In this document: positions 27,155 to 37,908 of the stretch, in pieces | How positions within the stretch are numbered: position 1 is the first letter of the stretch | Layout of the letters: each line of letters opens with the position of its first letter | Source of the DNA: Sarcomyxa edulis | Lineage: Eukaryota > Basidiomycota > Agaricomycetes > Agaricales > Mycenaceae | Assembly: GCA_009761415.1 (NCBI GenBank) | Contig: QUOL01000003.1 | Coordinates: 372,001 to 436,000, forward strand | Reading direction: 5' to 3' | Length of the DNA stretch: 64,000 nt | Made by a program: the position numbers and the translations under genes | The notes under the pieces: model-generated | What the model saw: only the letters and a program-made list of their open reading frames with translations | Databases searched by the model: none | What the model was told of the DNA's origin: nothing

Positions 27155-28525
27155 CGGCACGTTCATTCACTTGGTCACTTATATTATTGTACTTATTGCT
27201 TGGAATATTTTGTTATGGATTTGTTGAGGGTGTATACTTACGTTAGATTCAGTACGAGTCATTGTGGCCACTATTGAATTCTCAGACTACGATCTGCTTC
27301 TCATGGATGGTTCATGAATCATCGCGATTCGTGCAAGATGGAGTAAATAACATCCTATGAAGTATGAACGATCGTACGCGTTCAAGTTGTTTACGCGTTG
27401 TTATTATTGTCGCATGCGAAGGACTTTGCCAAATACCTGCCTTTGATTTGATCCGATCATGATTAGCATCAGCACTCTCTTTCTTAGCTCTTCCATCCTT
27501 CTATCTCATTCCTTCTCGACCTCACCCGTGTCAAGTGTAGCTCCCCCCTCTTGGAATCGCAGTGATCTAGAATGATACTGCAGTATTCTAGACACACGTC
27601 ACAATATGGTTCTCGGAAGACCTTTGTCCGTTGCATACCCCTGATCGATACGTTTCCGGTAAGATGGCGGCGGGATTGGACTCGATGACCTTGGTTGTTC
27701 ATCGTTGTTTTCATCCCGCTCCCGTCCCACCAAAGACTCATCCTGATGTTGGCGTGCACGCGCTTTCGTGTCCAATTACTGTACGCTGTGCAGTTTTTTC
27801 TGATTCGGTGACAGGACTGCTGGCCGATCTTTATGCCAAAACGCTTGCTGAACTGCACTGTTGTGCAGTATCAAATCATAGTGATAGTGCTTCACTCCGT
27901 ATGCTGATCGTGAAGATCTGCTGCCAGTTCAGATCGTTGCTTACTCTTCGAGTTACTACATATCGGCCTGGCGAGGCAGAAAATCATTCCGTCTATAATC
28001 ACCTAGCTGGCGACACGTCTCCTTATCTCGGGATTGGGTTTTAACGCAACCGATAGTCCCGAAAAATAGTTCAAGGTTTTCGGTGCGAGCTTTCTTCCGC
28101 GGGGCAATGCATTTGCACAGCAACGCCCAGCGGCACTGTCTACTTTCATGCTCATGGTAAAGGGTTTGAAGATTATATGTGCCCCTCAATCGTCTTGCAT
28201 CTGGATGTAGAGATATATGACGCGGATGACAGTCGATAATTTGTGGAGATCTTTCGAAAAATGAAATTGGACTAATAAGTAAGCTATCTCAGTTTCGCAT
28301 ATCACGCATTGATGATGATAATTCTTCTATCATTGTAGCTCTTTTGCCCAGCCATTATCCTCCGAGATGTCCAAGCCCTCGTTCCCCGAGTCATATAGTG
28401 GCCGTATCGCCCACCCGTCATGCGTTTCATGAAAACACGGACGAAGATATAAGAAGTAAATCCTCAAAGAACCTCGAAGACCACAAACCGATTCTCGAAT
28501 ATACCCATTCCATTCTATCACTCAA
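27155..28525. other. Intergenic, no gene recognised
   Basis: About 1.4 kb. Two ACGCGT motifs lie near 27377 and 27391. A 137-codon plus-strand frame (27631-28044) has no recognisable family and no consistent codon pattern. Short frames near 28344 probably belong to the leader of the next gene. Confidence 0.4.
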
Positions 28526-29247
28526 ATGCACATCAATAATCCGTACGCACAAGGGGGCTGGTCTCACTCTGCGAACGGCAAGTCCATCTCTAGTGGGTCT
28601 TCGTCCTCCGTCTTCGGTGCCCTTCCCAGTCTTCCCTCCGTCTCGTCTCTTTCGAAGTTCATCTTCACATCATTCAATCCAAGTATCTTGAACTGTATCG
28701 TCTTAGGACCCCAGTCGCGTCCATGCCTTCGTGTTGTTACCAACGTCTCGACGTCCGGGCACTCGCTATTCCAGGATCTGGAAGGAAACACTGTGGCGAG
28801 CATTGAATGGCACGAACATCCTATCATTCAAAATGGTGCTGCCGTCGTCAGACAAAATGTATCTCACTGGTTGAGACTATCTCGTGATCAGAGGTTCGGT
28901 TTTCACACTGGATGTCACAGTGGCTTTTGTAAGCTGACGTTGTTGTCTTGATCCTGTCTTGTTCGATAGGTTTAGATTCATGGAATCCGGTGGGAAGCGA
29001 TATATGTGGGTTCCTCAAGACAATTCTATCTGCGTACGTCCTCGTGCTACTTTCTGATTCGTTATAGCTGGACTCAAGTGCCATCCACTAGATGTACACC
29101 GCCGGCTCCCGAGACCTTTTGGCTCGTATATCTCGAGACCACAACAACCTCATTCTTGAGATGTCCTTCCAGGCAATCCAGCTTGGTTTACTTGAAGTCT
29201 GCGTTATTGCTACAGTTCTACTGCATTGTGGTCGTAGCATCGATTGA
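28526..29247 (+). CDS. DUF6593-type small protein of basidiomycetes
   Basis: Exons 28526-28893, 28970-29033 and 29092-29247 join to 195 residues. The order of features fits the DUF6593 pattern common in mushroom-forming fungi: an N-terminal Ser-rich part, a beta-rich core with LFQDLEGNTVASIEWHEHPI, then VSHWLRLSRDQRFRFMESGG and KRYMWVPQDNSICMYTAG, and LLARISRDHNNLILEMS. A hydrophobic C-terminal helix (LLEVCVIATVLL) follows. No enzymatic motif is visible and the function of the family is unknown to me. Both intron borders use standard sites and the reading frame closes exactly, which supports a real gene. Confidence 0.78.
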
Positions 29248-29535
29248 TTAGGCCTCTTTCGGGTCTTGCTTGAGTCTCTCCATCTTTCATAGCTTGATGA
29301 TATCGTCTACATTCACTTCCCTCGATATTTGAGGTGCCGGATCTAATACTAGATTACTGTCTAAGCTCGTAGTTATCTCAATCTATATTTTCTTGTGGGT
29401 GCAAGTGGACCGTTGTTGTGCACCTGACAAGTTTCCCAAACAACGCTTCCGAGTCCAAGTTTAGAATCTTCTCAAAATCCTGTTCGAACCCGTGACGTTC
29501 ACATCGCCTTCCTACTACTTTCATCATCCATCACT

Positions 29536-30404
29536 ATGCCTCCTCGTACCCGACGAGCAAAATGTCAGATATGCAACACCAATGAGTCCAAATATACATG
29601 TTCCGGATGCATGGTCGTGTAGTGCGTTCGCGATGTTTGAATCCTGCTACTTGTCATATAGCATATCTGATGTGTAGTCTAGTTGCTCCGTAGCATGCTA
29701 CAAACAGCACAAAGGTATATCTTGCAGTCTAATTTCTCATTAAGGAACTTATCAAAAAATTGTAGTCTCATCATGCCAGCCTGCTGCATCGACATCAAAG
29801 CAAGGAATCGATTCCGCTCCTGTCCTGCTTGAGGAAAATTTTACTACCTCAGAAAGTATGTGCGCAATTCTCGCAAGCATGATGTGTTAGCTGACTGTGT
29901 CTCAGAACCTCTCGCAGAACCTACATCTCCAGATGACATCGATGCTATAGCTTCAGAACCAGAAAAACCTCTCCGACCACTCACATCCCTGAACTGGCCT
30001 TACATTGTCGAAGAATCAGCATATCCGGATCCCTTGAAGCGTGATGATCCAAAACCTCTCCAGATGCACCAATACGAAGCTATAGGTACAATTTTACTCG
30101 CTTCTTGCTCTTTTCGTTGACTTATATGTATGAAACCAAAGCCACATCCTCGACAATACGAAAAACCCTTTCTTCTCACCCCAACCTACCTGCGCTCCTC
30201 AAAAAAATTGATCAGTATAGAGGCCCAGACAGAGAAGACGCACTCCAGCGTGCACTTGGAGTCAGTGCACCTGATATAAATGACATATCGAGGGGCACGG
30301 AGCTCACAGAAGATATGCTTGCGTTGAGGGAGCTCGCAGAAGCTGTTGAAGCTGCTGTGAGAGGTGGAAAAGAAGGAGCTTTGGGTCTTGACTGGGGAGA
30401 ATAG
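29536..30404 (+). CDS. HIT-type zinc-finger protein, ZNHIT3/Hit1-like (box C/D snoRNP assembly)
   Basis: The N-terminus carries a zf-HIT finger: KCQIC, then CSGC, YCSVACYKQHK and a final Cys in HKVSSC. The finger is interrupted by an intron starting at GTGCGT near 29621 and ending at TCTAG near 29682; splicing there restores the conserved Tyr-Cys. The C-terminal part resembles ZNHIT3/Hit1: SSTIRKTLSSHPNLPALLKK, then DREDALQRAL and LALRELAEAVEAAV. In yeast Hit1 stabilises Rsa1 and helps build box C/D snoRNPs. The product is about 210 residues, close to the family size. It is convergent with the Rex1-like exonuclease gene, only 64 bases apart, so the 3' UTRs probably overlap. Confidence 0.82.
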
Positions 30405-30468
30405 GATCGCATCTTCCTCGAATCACCCAATAAGTTAAACTCAATGGATCACTACACACGCCACGTCT

Positions 30469-32815
30469 CTACTGCTTGACACCGAGGAACAACAACCCTC
30501 TCTTCGCCATCTCGACCTCCTCCTCTAATTCCCTCCCATCAGTAGTAGTCCACCACAGGTCCTTCGACAAGGTCTCCAAGGTCTTTCCGTTCCTCAATGC
30601 AGACTCAAACGCCGCCTTTTTTGTGTTGAGGGTCGCCATTCTTCGAGGATCCGAGTGTCCAGTAAAAATGAACAGCGCGGTGCGAGGTGGGAGAGAGGCA
30701 TGTAGGGTCTTCAAATGCTCGTTCATGACTGTTAGTACGGCGGAAAGAGCTTCGGGGCTGGGTGGTGGAGTGGGTTCTGGGGCTGGTACCGATGCGTCGA
30801 ATGTAGATTTCGGCGTCGTCCCTATTACGATATCAATCAATCAGCCCATTCATAAGAGTGTTAAGTTGGGAGAGCTCACATCCTAGAAGATCCGCCAACG
30901 CTTGAAATCTCCCAAACGTGAAATGATGCGCAGGAACCACTTCCAAAAGACCTTTCAAGATTTCATCATCACTCTTACATCCAATAGCCGTATTTGCCTT
31001 GGCCCCATGCATCACCGCTGGATTTCCACGATCCACCACCGCAGACCTCACACTCCCAACCCCACCACCCCTCTTCGTAGACCTTGCCATCCGCTCAAAA
31101 ATCGACTCGTAATCCGTCTTGAATTCACCGTACCCAGGACCATTATCGAGCTTTTTCTTGAGGAGATCTAAACACGCTCGTGCGTCTTCTTCAGGGTCAT
31201 GTCCGCCTTCACCGCCTGTTTGAATTTCACGTCCGCACCATTTTTTGGTTAGCCATGCGAGACCGGGTTTTAAGGGTCGCCCGCGGGGGTGGTGGTATAG
31301 AAGGGCAGTGTCGATGCAGTTGGGGTGGCAGAGTTTAAGGGCTTTGAGATCGGATTCGAGGGAGTGGCCTAGGAGGATTGGAGTCTGGAAGGATGTTGAT
31401 GGAGGAGAGGTGGATGAGGAGAAGGGGTTTGGGCTGGGAGGGGAGAGTAGGCGGAGTAGGTGTTGTTGCACTTGGGCGAGAGTAGTTGTAATGGGAGCTA
31501 AAGCAGCTGCTGTGATGCCCGACCATCTAGAAAAAGTTCAGTGACTGATCTTCTGAGATAAATTGACGAGAACATGCATACCGAGTTAGATAGTCGACAA
31601 TTGGTTTAGCTGGTTTTACGAGCTGATCGTAGATGACGATACCGGTATGGAAGTCGATGATACAGATTCTCGTCAACTCTTTGCCATCTTCCGTCAAGCA
31701 CTGTCATACTTCGTCAGTGACGAAAACATAAAGGGACAGTTTTGGGAGTAAATCACCATCTCGCAATCAATAGCGTATATCTTCTGCTTCTCAGCTTTGT
31801 CCTTTTCTGCAAGTAGGGACTCTTTTGGTGCCTCTGGAGTCTCCACCCAGCCAGGTGGTTTCTCAAACATATCAGCGATATACGAAGGAATCGGATAGTC
31901 GTTCTCGATCATTTGCTCTAGAGTAAGCAGATACTGCGAAGGATCCTTGTCAATCGTTCGTTCTGCTGTACGAGTCAACATCTGATCAGTGGTATGCCGA
32001 AAAAGAAGAAAGCCTGCGTACAAACGACACGCTGGGACTCTCTTTTCTTCTTCTCTGCAGCACTTACGGGCCCGTGGAAGAACGCGCTGAGTACACTGTG
32101 CATGCGCGTTTGGTCTCCTGGTGCACGGGTAGGGCAGGCATGACTGAATGTGGAGGCAATGAAAGGAAGGCTTGGGGGTTCCGATGATAGTTCTGATTTT
32201 TTGGGTGGGAGAGGTATGGGGATGGGGATGTTGGGGTTGATAGTGGCAGAGGTGGGAAGTGGGGGAAGAGAAAGAAGCGCGGGGGTCAGTCCTGGAATCA
32301 ATAGTGTTACAACTTTGTCGACTGAGCGAGCGTTCTGTGTTGGGTTCAAGATTAGTCTGGGTCGGACTAGATAGAGTAGAAGTGGACGAACGTCTACACG
32401 GAGCCAATTTGGTGGTGGAGCGTCTGCCAAGATGTGGGTGACTAGCTCTCGAATGTCCTGTAATATACCATTAGCTTGCTGAGACTGTAATACAATGACC
32501 ATAATCGCGCACGTCTATTCCCACAGCATGATTTCGCTTCACAATCTCTGCATTGGAGTACATAAATCGGGGTAAATTCTGATCATAAAAATGATATTGT
32601 CAAGGAGTTTCTACCACGAAAAAAGAATACCATACATCCTGCAGTTTATTGACCTCGGTCTTCTTGACCTTTTTCTGCTTGCGCTTTTCGACCTTGGTCC
32701 ATTCTCCTGCGCTTGCCTCGGTTGTTTCTACATCCTGAACGATTCCAGCATTTGTTTTAGCCTTCTTGTGCTTCGGTGAAGATAAAGAGGGTGAAGACGC
32801 CTGGGATCGCTTCAT
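30469..32815 (-). CDS. DEDDh RNA exonuclease, Rex1/Rnh70-like
   Basis: This is a 3'-5' RNA exonuclease of the REXO1/Rex1 group, which in yeast trims 5S rRNA, 5.8S rRNA and tRNA precursors in the nucleus. The catalytic motifs are visible: IYAIDCEM (D and E), GHSLESDLKALKL (D), and HDPEEDARACLDLL (H and D). The substrate-side motif CIDTALLYHHPRG precedes LAWLTKKW. The N-terminus is Ser/Lys-rich with a nuclear signal (SPKHKKAKT) and a second basic run, KRKQKKVKK. The C-terminal region (FIFTGHSDPRRMATLN and AKRGLLFLGVKQ) also matches Rnh70-type proteins. ATG at 32815 is chosen; the frame upstream begins only with GTG. At least five introns are needed (for example near 31531-31580, 31700-31757, 31968-32066 and 32458-32512). 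Confidence 0.9.
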
Positions 32816-33129
32816 ATTGACAGTCGGCGAGGCTGCTGAATGCACACCTGATCAAAACTGGAAAGCTCAAAATATTCAAGACCGTTGGATGCTAGCAACG
32901 CCAAGCATCGTCGCGTGGCTTAACTTCCTATTTTGGACGACCCAACGTGGACTGTGAGTCTGGACTCTGGGACAGTACGAGCGATGCTGTTCAGTTCAGT
33001 TTGAGTTTGGGTGTTAATCAGGTATGCTTGCTTGGTATGAGGCTTCAGCAAAATTTTGCTTGTTGCATGACTTGACATTTTGCGACCTTCAAAAGTGTCA
33101 GGGAGGAAAAAAACGAAGATGCAGGTCTA
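32816..33129. other. Intergenic between exonuclease gene and tRNA
   Basis: About 310 bases. Only the pol III terminator of the neighbouring tRNA is recognised; the rest should be the promoter of the exonuclease gene. Confidence 0.4.
33107..33113 (-). terminator. RNA polymerase III terminator of tRNA-Thr
   Basis: A run of seven T on the minus strand lies 17 bases past the tRNA 3' end, a standard pol III stop. Confidence 0.75.
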
Positions 33130-33211
33130 TGCCTCAGAGCCGGATTGAACGACTGACCTTCGCATCGCTGGAAAATACGAGTGCGACGCACTACCACTGT
33201 GCTACTAAGGC
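33130..33211 (-). tRNA. tRNA-Thr (anticodon CGU) with a 10-base intron
   Basis: The minus strand folds as a complete cloverleaf. The acceptor stem GCCTTAG pairs with CTGAGGC (one T-G pair), with discriminator A. The D arm is GCAC-AGTGGTA-GTGC. The anticodon stem TCGCA/TGCGA encloses 17 bases: a 7-base loop CTCGTA...A with anticodon CGT, plus a 10-base intron (TTTTCCAGCG) after position 37, the canonical site. The T arm is AGTCG-TTCAATC-CGGCT. Variable loop is 5 bases. Internal A and B boxes are present and a T7 terminator follows. CGU reads ACG codons (Thr). Confidence 0.93.
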
Positions 33212-34276
33212 GTTTTCGAAACGTAAATGAATATGCTCAGGGAGACTCACTTAATGAGCTTCGCCTGCAAACCTGAATCCGTTTCTCGCCCGTCAACACT
33301 CATTTGCAGTTTTTGCGCGGATCTCCACGATGACTTGACCGTGACATTCGTCCACTGTCTTCTAATGTCGACTATAATCTAGCTTACAAGACACAAATCG
33401 TGGTGCTGAATCGTCGGGACTCGGCCGCAGGCGAAAGTGCTTTCTGTTTTGCATTGGTACTGATGAGTCGTCCGTGGTATAGAAGGCTAATCGATAGCTT
33501 TGGGTAGCTTCTTATGCGCCTTGATTTGGTACGTGATTTTTCGAGATATAACCCATTTATGGCGTCTCATGCGTCGTACTCAGGCTTCCGGCTTCGAGCG
33601 CGTTCGAATCATAAAGATGTCTCAACCCTTCGTGGTCCTGGAGGCACTAGCATATGACGCTTGCTTCCCGATGTCTCTCAGTCATTGAAATTCGAAGTCT
33701 CGTTCTGCGGATATCTTGTGAACAGCCAGCCACGCGCCGCAAGTATTTACGATTATTACGATTTTTATATTGGACTGGTAACATCACCAATCGCAAGGAC
33801 ACTCGAAGGCGATATCGTTGGAGAGGACCGAAAGGCAATTGCAACCAAAAGTCACATCTACAAGCACAAGAGTTGACCAATAACCAAAAGTTGACCAAAA
33901 GTCGTGCCGGTGCAGGCTTGGAGCTGTCTGATCGGGGAGATACTGACCAATTTGGCCCGAATTGCCCGAAACATCCTATCTTGAGGTCGCGCTCCTCGAG
34001 TCACTAACAACCTCCTTTCACTGTCGAAAACCTCTGGAAATTGACCGATCTGACCTACCAGCGGGTTTGGAATACGCTGAGTCCAACCTTTTGTCTCTAA
34101 AGGTGCCCTTCGACAGTGATCAGGAGCACCAGTCTCATCAGCTTGTCGCTTCAGGGGTTCTTGTTTTTTGTCATGCGCGAGCTCCGATCCCGAATATTTT
34201 TACCCGGACCCCTAGTCGCGACTCTTAGCTCCTCTGCCACATTTCGACTCTGCTCTATGTTCCCCACCTCCATGAT
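33212..34276. other. Intergenic, upstream of the first CAP gene
   Basis: About 1.1 kb. No recognisable gene; short open frames on both strands (up to 117 codons) lack family features. It should include the promoter of the CAP-domain gene, but no TATA box is evident. Confidence 0.4.
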
Positions 34277-35840
34277 ATGATTCGAGCGTCGCTTCTAGCC
34301 CTCAGCTATGCTTATCTATCGCATGTGACGTTTCTCGTCGGACTCCCATGCGCTTTAGCGCCAGCCGTCGACCTGTCGTCACCCTCGGAGTCGCACAGTC
34401 CAACAATGACAGAGACTGCACCAATGGCGAAATACTCAATTCATAATCAATGGTTTGCTACATACTTTGTCTGCATTGTTACGATAACTAAACCTCTCTA
34501 CAGGGACTTCGTATTGAATCTAGCCGTCGCTGTGAATTTGACTAATTCCTCTGCGAATTCCACTTCCGCGAAATCAGCGTCTTCCGTCAATCTCACTTCC
34601 TCCGCGCAGTCCAACTCCGCTACGAATTCCTCATCCTCTGGGAAGTCAATATCATCTACGAATTCTACGTCTGCTGCGAAGTCAATGTCCTCCGCGAACA
34701 TCACGTCTTCTGCGAAATCTATATCCTCTACGAAATCTATCTCTGCAAACTCCACGTCCCTTGCGAAGTCAATGTCCTCCGCCAATCCATCATCTTCCGC
34801 CAAATCGATATCATCTACCAAATCAGGGTCCTCGATGAAATCAACGTCGTCCGTCAAATCAGTGTCCTCTTCCAAGTCAAGCTCGTCTGCGAAATCAGCA
34901 TTATCTGCGACTTCGACGTCCTCCGCGACATCAACTTCATCCAAATCTAGCTCCTCAACCAAATCAACGTCCTCCATTAAATCCACTTCTTCGATTAAAT
35001 CGTCCGCCTCTATAAATCCAGCCGCGAAATCGATGTCCTCAGTCAAGCCCTCTTCCTCTAGTTCCTCCGTGAAACCGTCTTCTTCTGCGGCATTATCCCT
35101 ATCTACGAAATCTTCATCGACCTCAAGTGCTCCTATATCTTCGACTTCCTCAAATTCCACTATCCCGCTTATGGGCCCAGTGACTTCCAATAGCGACATC
35201 ATGGCGTGGCTCACGGGTCATAATGTGATTCGGGCCCTCCACGGTGCTCAACCTCTGACGTGGAATGCGAATCTAGCTGCTGCTGCCCAAAAATGGGCCA
35301 CCGGTTGCCTTTTCCAACACTCTCACGGAACTCTCGGTCCATGGGGAGGTACGTCATGACCTGTCTATCAGTAAGTCACCCATCTTAATATTGTTTCTAC
35401 AGAGAATTTGGCTGCTGGGACTGGTCCATCCTATGGGATTGGCAAGGCTATGAATTCATGGACGTCCGAAAATAGTAAGCCGCCGTGTTTTCTTCAAATC
35501 CGTATATCTTACGGATTGGTCGCGTGAGTTTAGCTTCCTATAGCGCCCTCAATCCTCAAGCATCACATTTCACTCAAGTGGTTTGGATGTCCACTACTCA
35601 AGTCGGCTGTGCACTAGCTAATTGCACCACGATATTCCCTCCAATCTACGGGGTGAGTTTCAGAAAAAACACGCTCTATGCCTCTGACAACGACTCACTC
35701 TTTCTCAGACGGCAAAATATTACGTCTGTGAATATTTTCCGCCGGGAAACTATAGAGGACAGTATGCGTGAGTACTATAATTTTGGCCATTCCTCCATCA
35801 TACTTACATTCCCGATAGTGAGAACGTCTATTTTCCGTAG
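34277..35840 (+). CDS. Secreted CAP/PR-1-like protein with long Ser/Lys-rich linker (copy 1)
   Basis: This is a secreted CAP-superfamily (SCP/PR-1/Pry) protein; such fungal proteins bind sterols or lipids and some act at the cell wall or in fruiting bodies. A hydrophobic signal (LSYAYLSHVTFLVGLPCALA) opens it. Then comes about 200 residues of Ser-rich low-complexity sequence made of degenerate SS-x-KS and SSTKS units, with many Lys. The CAP domain starts near 35195: WLTGHNVIRALHGAQPLTW, WATGCLFQHSHGTLGPWGENLA (split by an intron), ASHFTQVVWMSTTQVGCALA and YYVCEYFPPGNYRGQYAENV. All CAP signature His and Glu (H, E, H) are present. Exons end at 35349, 35474, 35651, 35768, then TAG at 35838-35840. 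A tandem paralog follows at 36621. Confidence 0.92.
34530..35160 (+). repeat. Degenerate Ser/Lys-rich coding repeat of CAP copy 1
   Basis: A low-complexity coding tract with imperfect units of 12-24 bases built on TCC/TCT-rich Ser codons alternating with AAA/AAG or AAT/AAC. The repeats have diverged, unlike the perfect array in the neighbouring paralog. Confidence 0.7.
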
Positions 35841-36620
35841 GAACGCATGGAGGCGCAGTAATATCGATAGCCGTGCGCGTGCCTTTGTTAGGGTCGTCCT
35901 GCGCCGGCGTCGTATAGACCCTTTCGAACTCTTAATGTATATACTCATGTGTGTTCTGACCCATACTAATCCTAATGTTACAATCTTGCACGCTCACGCG
36001 GTACGTGGTCATGGATAACTATGCGTAATTGTATAAAATCTCTTCGTAGTGTCGAAAGTAGGATCCTACAGTATCAGTAAAAGGCTAAGCCCACGCTCTC
36101 TGGTAGCTGTGTCCAGCTCATGCAGGGCAATGCAGTGGACGTGTACATACGTGAAAGACTCAAAACGATGATTAGCGCTGCCCCGATTGGGACAAGGTCT
36201 CACAGCTCCCACTTTGCTCCCACCCTCATGTTATCGAACAACCTCGCTCTCATTCACCAACTCAAACGTGGGCGGTCTTCGACTTCTGTTATCCTATATA
36301 GTGTCAGTAGGGCGTGAATACCTTAACCAGAAACAAAGAGCTCGTGCGCGACGTAGTGGTCCAAAAATTTGCCTCGTCGATTGCCACTGGCTCCTGTACA
36401 TGTTCTCCTACAGGTTGTCTCAGACTATATGTCCTTGACCTCTCAATTCACATTTATATCCAACGAGGATAACGAGTCTATTCGCAGAAATCCGCTACTC
36501 ATAGGGGAATTATTCCTTCCACAATCCCGCACCTCTTCAACTTCTCAATACGTGTTCTAGTCCTGTTCGCCTTTATGACCCAACCCCCATGAATTATTGT
36601 CCAGAGTAGCAACATCAGTC
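35841..36620. other. Intergenic between the two CAP genes
   Basis: About 780 bases. No CAP remnant or other gene is seen; it should hold the 3' UTR of copy 1 and the promoter of copy 2. Confidence 0.45.
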
Positions 36621-37908
36621 ATGACTCAAGCCTCTCTGTTGTTTCTGACAATCCTCACTGTTGTTCTTCAGTGCATTGCATGCGCGCTTCCTGATCTCTC
36701 GGCTTCTTCGGACCCGTGCATCCTTTCACTGTCACAGGATGGACCACTGGTTCTGGTCAAGTCTCTACCCATCGACCTTTGGCTGGCCCCAAAGCTCGCG
36801 GAAACCTTGGTGGTAATAGATTTGGATCCTTCTCCGAGACATGCTAGAGAGTTCACTCTGGTAGACCGGGCGGGCTCCGCGAAACCGTCGTCCTCGGTGA
36901 AGCCATCTTCCTCTACGATGGCATCGTCTTCCCCTACGAAGGCGTCGTCTTCCCCTACGAAGGCGTCGTCTTCCCCTACGAAGGCGTCGTCTTCCCCTAC
37001 GAAGGCGTCGTCTTCCCCTACGAAGGCGTCGTCTTCCCCTACGAAGGCGTCGTCTTCCCCTACGAAGGCGTCGTCTTCCCCTACGAAGGCACCGTCTTCC
37101 TCCTCGAGGACGAAAGTGTCATCGACTTCTAAACCATCCTCTACCAAGGCATCCTCCAAGAAGGCATCCTCCACGAAAGCGTCGTCTTCCACCAGCGTCA
37201 AATTGTTTGCGTCTGCAACCCCTCCAAAAGTCGCAAACGCGGTGCCAAGCGATATCACTGCGTATCTCTTGGCTCACAACACTGTTCGGGCTCTCCATAA
37301 GGCTTCAGCGTTGACCTGGAATGATACTTTGGCTTCTGCGGCACAGACATGGGTTGACAAATGTCTTTTCGTTCACTCTTTGGGTATTCTGGGCCCTTGG
37401 GGAGGTACGTGATAACTCCCTTGCGAAGCATCGAGTTCATAGATACCAACGGGATTGTCTTCTAGAGAATATGGCTGTTGGGACGGGGCCTTCATATGGA
37501 TTCACAAGTTCCATGACAGTCTGGACGGCTGAAATGGGTGAGCGTACATCGATATCCTCTCATGATCTTCCACGAACCTGGTCAACTCTAGCCCATTACA
37601 ACGGTCTCAATCCTCAACCGTCGCATTTCACTCAGGTCGTCTGGAAAGGAACTACTCAAGTCGGGTGCGCCTTGCAGCCATCATGCACAGGAATATTTTC
37701 TCCCCTTTACGGGGTAAGTTGTTATATGCGGTCCCTTCGTCATTTGTTCCAACTTCATATACTTCAAATCTTTGATAGCTGGAGAAATTCTACGTTTGTG
37801 AGTATTATCCTCGGGGAAACTTAGTGGGCCAATTCGGGTGAGTGCCTTTCGTACCTCCACTCCCCTGTTCGTCCTCATATGGTAGACAGGTCGAATGTTT
37901 TGTTCTGA
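36621..37908 (+). CDS. Secreted CAP/PR-1-like protein with SSSPTKA repeat linker (copy 2)
   Basis: This is the tandem paralog of the CAP gene ending at 35840. A signal peptide (LLFLTILTVVLQCIACALP) is followed by a short unique region, then a linker with eight exact A-SSS-PTK heptads, and further Ser/Lys sequence. The CAP domain follows: YLLAHNTVRALHKASALTW, CLFVHSLGILGPWGENMA (over an intron), PSHFTQVVWKGTTQVGCALQ and KFYVCEYYPRGNLVGQFGSN. Signature His/Glu residues are kept. The last exon (after an intron at 37838-37889) closes the frame at TGA 37906-37908 with SNVLF. The intron pattern matches copy 1, pointing to duplication. The ATG at 36621 directly precedes the signal peptide. Confidence 0.92.
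36921..37088 (+). repeat. 21-base minisatellite, 8 copies, coding for ASSSPTK
   Basis: The unit GCGTCGTCTTCCCCTACGAA plus G is repeated eight times head to tail over 168 bases; only the first copy differs, with GCA for GCG. Each unit is 7 codons, so copy-number change keeps the frame. Near identity points to recent expansion by slippage or unequal exchange. Confidence 0.95.

Noticed and set aside
27631..28044. 137-codon plus-strand ORF
   Set aside because: No recognisable motif, no neighbouring exons, composition like non-coding sequence.
33541..33630. Second tRNA suggested by GTTCGAATC
   Set aside because: No acceptor stem or anticodon arm can be formed around the T-loop-like sequence.
34498..35214. 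Long acidic minus-strand frame opposite CAP copy 1
   Set aside because: Low-complexity mirror of Ser/Lys codons (Asp/Glu/Val repeats); no start context or family.
36921..37088. CRISPR-like array
   Set aside because: Units are contiguous, without spacers, and code in frame for a secreted protein linker in a eukaryote.
36668..37258. Minus-strand frame with VGEDDAF repeats opposite CAP copy 2
   Set aside because: Antisense of the 21-base minisatellite; the CAP gene on the plus strand explains it.
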